Source: Saprospiraceae bacterium UBA7687
Lineage (GTDB): Bacteria; Bacteroidota; Bacteroidia; Chitinophagales; Saprospiraceae
DNA: 21,488 bases
Direction: 5' to 3'
Assembly: GCA_002482845.1 (NCBI GenBank)
Contig: DLGT01000155.1
Span: 1-21,488 of the forward strand
Position 1 is the first letter of the stretch. Every line of letters starts with the position of its first letter. The notes beneath the pieces are model-generated. The model made no database searches. It was not told the origin of the DNA and saw only the letters and a program-made list of their open reading frames with translations. A program made the translations under genes and the position numbers. This document shows, in pieces, positions 16,124 to 21,488 of the stretch.

Positions 16124-16471
16124 ATGGTACAGACAAATGAATTTATGCTTGCGTTCAGATTTGAACCCAACGACAATTATCAGCCTACAGCCGCTGAAAT
16201 GGATCAAATGCATCAAGCTTGGGGTGCATTTATTGGAAACATCGCCATCCAAGAAAAACTCATCAGCACACACCAATTAGGTTTTGAAGGTAAACAAATA
16301 TTTGCCGACAAAACCGTGGTGGATGGCATTCATATTTCCGGAAACCAAACACTCGGTGGGAATATGATCGTAAGAGCCCAATCGATCGACGAAGCAGTAT
16401 CCATGGCTAAAAACTGTCCGATCTTATCTATGGGCGGAAATGTGGAAGTCAGAGGGATACAACCTATGTAA
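16124..16471 (+). CDS. YCII-related (DGPF-type) protein
   Basis: The 115-residue protein is a single alpha-beta ferredoxin-like domain of the YCII-related family. It has an opening strand EFMLAFRFEP, the AAEMDQMHQAWGAFIGNIA helix, the LGFEGKQIF strand, TLGGNMIVRAQSIDEAVSMA, then NCPILSMGGNVEVRGIQPM. Its length is normal for the family. YCII proteins are small dimeric enzymes or binding proteins with an active-site His/Asp pair of unclear role. The DGPF subgroup is often encoded beside or fused to ECF sigma factors; no such sigma gene adjoins it here. It is followed after 74 bases by the SRPBCC gene. Confidence 0.8.
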   Translation: MVQTNEFMLAFRFEPNDNYQPTAAEMDQMHQAWGAFIGNIAIQEKLISTHQLGFEGKQIFADKTVVDGIHISGNQTLGGNMIVRAQSIDEAVSMAKNCPILSMGGNVEVRGIQPM

Positions 16472-16545
16472 TTGCTTTAATTACAAGGGACGGCAAACGC
16501 CAAAATTTATCAAAATAGCATTAATTTTTTTTAAACAATTTTAAA

Positions 16546-17088
16546 ATGAACATAAAAATGATTATCACAATCTTAGCAATCGCATTAGTTGCATTCATCA
16601 CATTTGGCTTATACAAAGCTAGCGGTTTGAAAAACATTCAAATCATAAAAACCGTCACTATTAAAGGTAGTAACCAAGAAGTATTTGATATGGTAAAATA
16701 CCTGAAAAACTTCCCTAAATGGTCACCATTTCTCGCAGAGGATCCTGGCCAAAAATATGAAGTAAAAGGACAAGATGGAGCAGTAGGAGCACAATATCAT
16801 TGGGATGGGAATAAAGGTAAAGACTTAGGTTTTCAGGAAATCGTAAAAATACAAGAAGGAAAGTTCATAGGCATGCAATGTGATATCCAAAAACCATTTG
16901 TGGCTAAACCTACATTTGACTATTATTTTACAGAAACGGCCAATGGAATAGAAGTAAAACAAGATTTCAAAGTAGAATCTGCCCTTCCTGATGCATTTTT
17001 CATGTGGCTTTTCGGTGCCAGAGCTGGTATGGAAAAAATGAATCAAACAGGTCTAGATTTACTTAAAAAAGCAGTAGAAAACAAATAA
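16546..17088 (+). CDS. Membrane-anchored SRPBCC (polyketide-cyclase-like) protein
   Basis: The 180-residue protein begins with a transmembrane helix (about 5-25, IITILAIALVAFITFGLY). A START/Bet v 1-like SRPBCC domain of the Polyketide_cyc2 type follows. Diagnostic features are the VTIKGSNQEVFDMVKYLKNF strand-helix, the KWSPF motif at 58-62, AQYHWDGNK with G-x-G-x-type loop, and the C-terminal long helix GMEKMNQTGLDLLKKAVENK. The family binds hydrophobic ligands in a deep pocket, and many members are single-domain proteins of unknown ligand. The helix tethers the domain to the inner membrane, probably facing the periplasm because there are few positive charges before the helix and several after. 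It lies between the YCII and DUF4287 genes on the same strand. Confidence 0.83.
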   Translation: MNIKMIITILAIALVAFITFGLYKASGLKNIQIIKTVTIKGSNQEVFDMVKYLKNFPKWSPFLAEDPGQKYEVKGQDGAVGAQYHWDGNKGKDLGFQEIVKIQEGKFIGMQCDIQKPFVAKPTFDYYFTETANGIEVKQDFKVESALPDAFFMWLFGARAGMEKMNQTGLDLLKKAVENK

Positions 17089-17125
17089 TTTAAATTAACT
17101 AAACCATCAATAAAAATATAATATC

Positions 17126-17677
17126 ATGGACAAAACAGTAGAAACAATGATCGCAAACCTGAAAGAAAAAACGGGTCATACTTTAGAAGAGTGGAAAGAA
17201 GTAATTGCGAAACAGGGATTTTCCAAACATGGCGAAATCGTAAAATACCTAAAAGAATCTCACAGCATCACTCACGGGTACGCTTCTGAAATCGCTCTAA
17301 AAGTTTTGGAATCTGATGCAGATTCTGCAAGTAATGCTGATGATTTTATAGTGAGTCAGTATAAAGGTAAAGAACATCTCAAAGCTTTTTATGACAAACT
17401 TCTTGAAGAAATTCACCAGTTTGGTGGCGACTTCAAAATCGATCCAAAGAAAACCTATGTGAGTCTGAAAAGGAAAAAACAATTTATCATCTTGAATCCT
17501 GCATCAAAAACAAGATTTGAAATAGGATTCAACCTAAAAGGTGTGGAACCAAAAGGTAAATTGGAAGCAGAAAAACCAAATGGCATTTGTTCTCACAAGA
17601 TAAATCTAACCGATATTTCAGAAATTGACAAAGAAGTAATTGATTGGGTCAGACTAGCATTTGACAACGCAGGATAA
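17126..17677 (+). CDS. DUF4287 and DUF5655 domain protein
   Basis: The 183-residue product has two recognisable modules. Residues about 3-62 match DUF4287: VETMIANLKEKTGHTLEEW, then KHGEIVKYLKESHSITHGYA. Residues about 70-181 match DUF5655: HLKAFYDKLLEEIHQFG, DPKKTYVSLKRKKQFIILNP, then RFEIGFNLKG, and the final INLTDISEIDKEVIDWVRLAFDNA. It has no signal peptide or membrane helix, so it is cytoplasmic. Neither domain has a firm biochemical role; they commonly co-occur with YdhG/DUF1801, YCII and SRPBCC genes. It follows the SRPBCC gene by 37 bases and ends a presumed transcript at the hairpin at 17690. Confidence 0.85.
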   Translation: MDKTVETMIANLKEKTGHTLEEWKEVIAKQGFSKHGEIVKYLKESHSITHGYASEIALKVLESDADSASNADDFIVSQYKGKEHLKAFYDKLLEEIHQFGGDFKIDPKKTYVSLKRKKQFIILNPASKTRFEIGFNLKGVEPKGKLEAEKPNGICSHKINLTDISEIDKEVIDWVRLAFDNAG

Positions 17678-17689
17678 ACTTCACATCAT

Positions 17690-17750
17690 AAAACGCTTCC
17701 TTTTCTTTATTTCTCATGTGGGGTAAAAGGAATGGAAGCGTTTTTATTTT
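17690..17750 (+). terminator. Intrinsic terminator after the DUF4287-DUF5655 gene
   Basis: AAAACGCTTCC (17690-17700) pairs with GGAAGCGTTTT (17734-17744), followed by the T-rich tract TTTTTATTTT. The 33-base loop can also pair within itself (CCTTTT with AAAAGG). The stop codon is 12 bases before the stem. Confidence 0.75.
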
Positions 17751-17774
17751 ACTGAAAAATTTAAAAAGTAAACC

Positions 17775-17782
17775 TATATTTG
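17775..17782 (+). promoter_or_regulatory. Candidate -7 element for the 265-residue exported protein
   Basis: TATATTTG matches TAnnTTTG, 65 bases before the ATG at 17848 and just after the terminator, which fits a new transcription unit. The -33 region is not clear. Confidence 0.4.
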
Positions 17783-17847
17783 CTACCGAAATGGATTTTA
17801 TCATGTTAAAATATTGGCAATAATTTAAAGATTGAAAACAAAATTAT

Positions 17848-18645
17848 ATGAATTATAGACTTATAACGACTTTCATTTTGCTTCATCTTTTTTCTAAAAT
17901 CTATGGCCAAGAACGAATGACTCCAGAGTTGGCAATGCAAAATAGTCTACAATTAGTAGAAGCTTATGTCACGGAAGAAATTGATTCTACAGATTCTTTT
18001 TTAATCACCAAAGAGTACTTTAATAAAATGGGTAGGACTACCTTGAAGGAAATTTATAGTAGGAAAGGACTAGGCTGCGCTTACAGTTATTTTTATAAAG
18101 ACGACACAATAAGAACAGAAAGAATTACAGTGTGTTACGGGAAGTTTTTATCCAAAACAAAAATATGGTACGACCGTAAAAATCGAGAAGTCAAAACCAT
18201 CGATTATGACGAAAGTGGCAGGAAGACAGGGACGTATTCAAAAATAAAGTATAATGATAAAAAAAGGACAAAAGAAACCTTTATTCAATTTTCGGATGGA
18301 TTTACCTCTGAGTCAAAAACAACCTTAGATGATGATGGAAAAATGGTTGAACATCTTGTCAGAAAGCATGGCAAGTGGTATGACAAGACACATGCTGATG
18401 GAGGTCCCTTGCATGAAACTGAAGAAGAAAACTATAATGGTTTAAACTTAAAACGAGTAATTGTAACGCGTGAAATCAAGGAATCTACAACTATCATAGG
18501 CGTGAAAGGACAATTAAAACTCCAGAAGGGTGATATCCTAAAAAACGAATCATTTATCATGGAAAATGGATTGACAGCCTATCATAATCAATATGTAAAT
18601 GATGTTTTTGTAGGGATGAAAAGGTTTGTGTATTTTAAGTATTAA
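17848..18645 (+). CDS. Exported protein of unknown function with YD-like strands
   Basis: The 265-residue protein has a signal peptide (Arg4, hydrophobic 6-17, likely cut after YGQ near residue 21). The mature part is built of short beta-strand units with Y-D/N-D-x-G-R-x pattern: IDYDESGRKTGTYSKIKYND, then TTLDDDGKMVEHLVRKHGKW. These recall YD/MORN-like repeats but are too irregular to place in a family. Two cysteines (CAYSYFYKDD, RITVCYGKF) could form a disulfide in the periplasm. No T9SS sorting domain is seen. It stands alone between a terminator and the DUF1573 gene 202 bases further on. That gap (18646-18847) shows nothing except AT-rich sequence. Confidence 0.65.
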   Translation: MNYRLITTFILLHLFSKIYGQERMTPELAMQNSLQLVEAYVTEEIDSTDSFLITKEYFNKMGRTTLKEIYSRKGLGCAYSYFYKDDTIRTERITVCYGKFLSKTKIWYDRKNREVKTIDYDESGRKTGTYSKIKYNDKKRTKETFIQFSDGFTSESKTTLDDDGKMVEHLVRKHGKWYDKTHADGGPLHETEEENYNGLNLKRVIVTREIKESTTIIGVKGQLKLQKGDILKNESFIMENGLTAYHNQYVNDVFVGMKRFVYFKY

Positions 18646-18847
18646 ATTGTACGAACTGCATTTAATTTTATCTATCTGATGTGAAAAAGAAAAGTATTTT
18701 TAAATATATTGATATTGTGTGGTATTTCCAAATAAGATATTATAGGTTAGTTTTAATTTGAAATTAATTTATTGGATTATAGTAATAATTGTCATTGTTA
18801 TTCGTTATTGAAAGGTAATTTTATTTCTACACCAAAATATTTAAAAA

Positions 18848-19543
18848 ATGAAGAATGTATTGATTATGTTTGTAATGATTATTTCGTCTTTCTGCTTAGT
18901 GGGACAATCATTGGATGACTCAATGATAGCGTTTAATGACCCATTTACAGAAATATCTTTTGATTTTGAGAGTGTAAATTTTGGAACGATTAGTCAGGGC
19001 GAGAAAGTAAAAGTAGTGTACACCATTAATAATATAGGGAATGAGCCCTTGATATTATACAATGTTAAGGGGAGCTGTGGCTGTACAGTTCCTGAATGGC
19101 CAAAAGACCCAATTTTACCTGACGAATCTACTACATTTACAGCTATTTTTGATTCCCAAGGCGAAATAGGTGATCAAGGCAAAAAGATTACATTAACTGC
19201 AAATACAGAACCTATGGACAGCTATTTGAGTCTCTTTGGTAAAGTTGTCGAAAAGAAAAGTGATTCAAATAAAAAAGATTATGTACGCACAAATGCAGCT
19301 GTTCCAGAAGACTTATTTAGTGTCTTTCCAAATCCAGCTAATACAACTTTAAACATTGATTACACCGGTGAAAATCAAAGTGAAATCAAAATTTTTGACT
19401 CGATAGGAAATGAAATTCTTAATGATAACGTCTTGTCTTCAAAACAAATAGATGTATCAAACTTTCAAAATGGTGTATATTCTATTTTGATGTCTTTCGA
19501 TGGAGGCTCTTATTTGTCAAAACAATTTATCATACAACGTTAG
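18848..19543 (+). CDS. DUF1573 protein with T9SS type A sorting domain
   Basis: The 231-residue product starts with a signal peptide (hydrophobic 5-17, likely cut near VGQ at 18-20). DUF1573 follows at about 35-132: ISFDFESVNFGTISQGEKVK, then FTINNIGNEPL-type text, the CGC-containing signature KGSCGCTVPEWPKDPILP, and the FDSQGEIGDQGKKITLTAN strand. DUF1573 is an Ig-like (ASH/MSP-like) fold, frequent in Bacteroidota. After a Lys/Ser-rich linker, residues about 155-231 form a type A sorting domain: FSVFPNPANTTLNI, KIFDSIGNEIL, QNGVYSILMSF, ending SKQFIIQR. It should be exported through the T9SS. A strong hairpin terminator follows 40 bases after the TAG. Confidence 0.88.
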   Translation: MKNVLIMFVMIISSFCLVGQSLDDSMIAFNDPFTEISFDFESVNFGTISQGEKVKVVYTINNIGNEPLILYNVKGSCGCTVPEWPKDPILPDESTTFTAIFDSQGEIGDQGKKITLTANTEPMDSYLSLFGKVVEKKSDSNKKDYVRTNAAVPEDLFSVFPNPANTTLNIDYTGENQSEIKIFDSIGNEILNDNVLSSKQIDVSNFQNGVYSILMSFDGGSYLSKQFIIQR

Positions 19544-19582
19544 CGCCAAGAGTTAATCCGATTATAGTTTTTAGTTATTTGT

Positions 19583-19640
19583 AAAAATGGATATTATTGT
19601 AAAGATAAAGTAATACAATAATATCCATTTTTTGTAATTT
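19583..19640 (+). terminator. Strong intrinsic terminator after the DUF1573 gene
   Basis: Arms 19583-19601 and 19614-19632 are perfect 19-bp complements (left arm starts AAAAATGGATATT; loop of 12 bases at 19602-19613). The right arm runs into TTTTTT at 19628-19633. The arm also begins with a run of A, so the structure could stop transcription from either side. Confidence 0.85.
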
Positions 19641-19945
19641 TATGACTAAGGTTTTTTAAAAAAGAATATTACAAATGATGAATACCATACAGCACAGGCT
19701 GTATCTCTCATGATTCACCATTTCTGTTAACTTATCAGATATTACATTAACCCTTTTGACCTTTCATTTGAGCACATTGAAGACTGATTTCCGAAAGTCC
19801 TTATAGTCATATAAGGCTTAGATATATCTTACTCCTGAACGGTCTACTTCCTATTCCACACATTATCGATTTTTACGAAGATTTCAGATGCAACGCTTTT
19901 TCTCTTACTTACTAATAGATTGTACTAAATTTTTAATCATTTTTG
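19641..19945. other. Gene-free segment with two short perfect hairpins
   Basis: No plausible gene is seen in these 305 bases on either strand. Two perfect 7-bp stems with 4-base loops are present: ATACAGC-ACAG-GCTGTAT at 19687-19704, and CCTTATA-GTCA-TATAAGG at 19799-19816. Neither is followed by a U-run on the plus strand. The segment could contain a structured RNA, the leader of the sigma gene, or the remains of a mobile element; I cannot decide. Confidence 0.35.
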
Positions 19946-20425
19946 ATGAGTCATGATTTTCTACATACAATTAAGGAAAACGAAGGTATTATCTATAAAC
20001 TCGTAAATATTTATGCGGAAAAGGATAATGACCAACAAGATCTTTATCAATAAATTGTTTATCAACTTTGAAAATCCCATCAGTCCTTTAAAGGGAATTC
20101 AGATATTAGCACTTGGATTTATAAAGTTGCATTGAATACATCCCTAACTCACATTAAACTCAAAAAGAAATATACTGAAAACAATGCCATTCAAAATATA
20201 GGATTTCAAGTTGAAGATACATCAGATATTCATCAGGAAAATAAAATTTCTGAAATGTATCAACTAATCAGAACACTGAATGATATAGATAAAGCAATTA
20301 TTTTTCTTTTTCTTGAAGGCAAAAATCATCAAGAAATCGCAATTATTATAGGTTTATCCGTATCAAATATAGGTACAAGAATAAATAGGATAAAGCAAAA
20401 TCTAAAAAATAAAATTGTAAAATAA
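19946..20425 (+). pseudogene. ECF-like sigma-70 factor gene with two nonsense codons
   Basis: From ATG 19946 one frame runs to TAA 20423-20425 (159 codons, normal for a short sigma-70-family factor). It is broken by TAA at 20051-20053 (codon 36) and TGA at 20069-20071 (codon 42). Around the stops the text is plainly region 2: DQQDLYQ, stop, IVYQL, stop, KSHQSFKG, then STWIYKVALN. In this family the stops occupy Glu (GAA to TAA) and Trp (TGG to TGA) positions, so each is a single-base change. The part after codon 62 encodes region 4 intact: MYQLIRTLNDIDKAIIFLFL, with helix-turn-helix KNHQEIAIIIGLSVSNIGTR. A naive prediction would start at TTG 20132 and give 97 residues, which is not a working sigma factor. 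A four-TM gene begins 7 bases after the stop. Confidence 0.8.
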
Positions 20426-20432
20426 GATATTC

Positions 20433-21014
20433 ATGGAATTTGAAGAAATGAAAAATTTATGGGAGAATCAATCTCAGACATTGGACCTTAAACACCATAC
20501 TTTATCAGATGTTAGAAGTTTAGCACTTAAAAAACAAACAAAAATATTTCAAATCAGTGAAGTAGTATGCCTTGTTATCGCTTACCTTTTGGCAGGAATG
20601 TTAGTTTATCATTTTATAGGATTGGACCATTGGTTTTTGAAATTTTGTGATATATTTTTGATTGTGTATCTTTTGGTAATGCCTATCTACACTCTTTCTG
20701 TGATTAGGAAGTTGAGACAACCAGATTTGATAAATTCTAACTATAAAGAAATCATCGACCATTTTCACTTCGCGCAAAGAAAGCTGAAAATTGCTGAACG
20801 AATAAGTTTGGTAGCAAGTCCATTTTTGTTTATTGCATCTGTAATTATTATTGCAAAAATATTTTTAAACAAGGATGTCTTCGATTTAAATATTAACTTT
20901 CAAAATGTATTTTTTCTTGTGCTGACATTTACAGGAGCAGTAATACTCAATATTTGGGCTTTTAGAAAAAGAAAAGATCATCTAAAAACGATAACTCAGA
21001 CATTAGAAAAATAA
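20433..21014 (+). CDS. Four-TM protein, probable partner of the sigma factor
   Basis: The 193-residue protein starts with an acidic-basic soluble segment of about 38 residues: MEFEEMKNLWENQSQTLDL, then a Lys-rich KKQTKIFQ. Transmembrane helices follow near 41-63, 69-91, 123-144 and 155-176, with a short basic tail. Between helices 2 and 3 is a helical cytoplasmic-looking stretch of about 30 residues (EIIDHFHFAQRKLKIAERI). Proteins with the opening M-x-x-E-x-(M/L)-K-x-L-W-x-x-Q often follow sigma-70-family genes in Bacteroidota. An anti-sigma-like or membrane-sensor role is therefore inferred from position, not shown by motif. The frame is intact although both flanking genes are broken. It starts 7 bases after the sigma-gene stop, consistent with a common transcript. 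Confidence 0.7.
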   Translation: MEFEEMKNLWENQSQTLDLKHHTLSDVRSLALKKQTKIFQISEVVCLVIAYLLAGMLVYHFIGLDHWFLKFCDIFLIVYLLVMPIYTLSVIRKLRQPDLINSNYKEIIDHFHFAQRKLKIAERISLVASPFLFIASVIIIAKIFLNKDVFDLNINFQNVFFLVLTFTGAVILNIWAFRKRKDHLKTITQTLEK

Positions 21015-21035
21015 AAACAAACAAAATAGAATACT

Positions 21036-21220
21036 ATGGAACATCAAGGTGACAAAAAATCGGGCAATGGTATAGGAATGGGATTGACATTTGGGCATCT
21101 TTTAGACTTATTTACGGCAATAAAACTGGAAATGTTTCACAAGGCATAGTTTTAGGAATTGCCTTAGGTGTGGCGATAGGGGCAATTTTTGATGTTAGCT
21201 TCAGAAAAAATAATGATTAA
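21036..21220 (+). pseudogene. Small glycine-rich membrane protein gene with a frameshift
   Basis: ATG 21036 opens MEHQGDKKSGNGIGMGLTFG and then derails into HLLDLF and a stop at 21147-21149. Shifting by one base at the GGG of 21093-21095 restores a clear second half: ASFRLIYGNKTGN, then the glycine-rich helix GIVLGIALGVAIGAIFD and a basic tail, ending at TAA 21218-21220. The joined product would be 61 residues with a glycine-zipper-like helix, a type often encoded last in sigma/four-TM operons of this phylum. The simplest explanation is loss of one G from a GGGG run; a sequencing or assembly error there is the main alternative. It begins 21 bases after the four-TM gene. Confidence 0.7.
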
Positions 21221-21408
21221 ACTTAATAGTCGATAATGGCAATTTTTCATTTTTATATGAATGAAGGAAGTCATTTTTGTTGAAAATTTGAGAGTGTAAA
21301 GAATAAGGTGTTTACATAAGAGAAGAAAAATCATGCATTTTCAAAAAAAAATGATTAGAGACAATAAGAAATAGATTACAGTTGATACCAAATTCAGGGA
21401 GTTTACAC
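21221..21408. other. Gene-free 3' flank of the sigma operon
   Basis: No gene is visible. A diverged inverted match to the 19-bp repeats downstream lies at 21290-21305 (GAGAGTGTAAAGAATA), and GGGAGT lies at 21397-21402, complementary to the ACTCCC of the repeats. No clear terminator follows the small glycine-rich gene. Confidence 0.3.
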
Positions 21409-21446
21409 AAAGTATTCTACACTCCCCAAAGTATTCTACACTCCCT
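21409..21446. repeat. Two tandem 19-bp direct repeats
   Basis: Units at 21409-21427 and 21428-21446 read AAAGTATTCTACACTCCC plus a final C or T and are otherwise identical. GGGAGT at 21397-21402 can pair with either ACTCCC. The window ends 42 bases later, so it is not possible to tell whether they are operator-like sites for a following gene or the edge of another element. Confidence 0.7.
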
Positions 21447-21488
21447 AGTTTTTCATCATCACGTTATTTGATTCAACAGTTGTCGTAC

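Noticed and set aside
19539..19560. GTTAGCG resembling an integron attC core
   Set aside because: It does not fit GTTRRRY, no matching RYYYAAC partner or cassette spacing is visible, and the TAG inside is the stop of the DUF1573 gene.
20051..20071. Stop-codon recoding (TGA as Trp) to rescue the sigma gene
   Set aside because: One of the two stops is TAA at a Glu position, which such recoding would not restore. TGA is used as a normal terminator elsewhere in the window, for example at 151-153 on the minus strand and 15325-15327.
20132..20425. A 97-residue sigma-like gene starting at TTG 20132
   Set aside because: The homology continues in frame upstream to ATG 19946, interrupted only by two stop codons. 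A start at 20132 would remove the whole of region 2.

Overview
The window is AT-rich and reads as chromosomal DNA of a Bacteroidota bacterium, most likely Saprospirales or a related order (inference). The evidence is the set of type IX secretion (T9SS) cargo: one type B C-terminal domain and three type A sorting domains with the PNP motif. ELWxxDGT, delta-60 and BNR repeat proteins, a DUF1573 protein and a Crp-like regulator point the same way. Several upstream regions carry octamers matching the Bacteroidota -7 element TAnnTTTG, and strong Shine-Dalgarno sites are largely missing. I see no rRNA, tRNA, CRISPR array, intact insertion sequence or prophage.

Layout. From 151 to 6163 four minus-strand genes encode an exported carboxypeptidase-regulatory-like protein, a large T9SS type B surface protein, a GNAT acetyltransferase and a SIMPL-domain exported protein. 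A 329-base divergent region separates them from a plus-strand pair (6493-8450): an exported Asp-box (BNR) repeat protein and a membrane-spanning regulator with a cytoplasmic winged helix. Next, on the minus strand, are a zinc-ribbon class I methyltransferase and a four-TM protein. At 10542-11020 lies a scar: a lipoprotein gene has lost its 3' end and runs into a decayed antiparallel copy of the 5' third of that methyltransferase. Two minus-strand T9SS type A proteins follow (ELWxxDGT, then delta-60 repeats).

From 14746 to 17677 a plus-strand run encodes a Crp/Fnr-type regulator, a polytopic membrane protein overlapping it by ATGA, a YCII/DGPF protein, a membrane-anchored SRPBCC protein and a DUF4287-DUF5655 protein. 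It ends at a good intrinsic terminator. Two exported proteins follow; the second, DUF1573 plus a sorting domain, ends at a 19-bp perfect-stem terminator.

The right end (19946-21220) holds a three-gene operon in decay. The ECF-like sigma factor has two in-frame nonsense codons and the small glycine-rich membrane protein has a one-base frameshift, while the four-TM gene between them is intact. Its 3' flank ends in two 19-bp direct repeats.

I found no convincing undescribed multi-gene system. The most useful observations are the partial methyltransferase duplication that truncates a lipoprotein gene, the half-dead sigma operon with an orphan membrane partner, and the BNR protein paired with a membrane-embedded regulator. 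Domain names are from recognition of sequence patterns, not from database searches.
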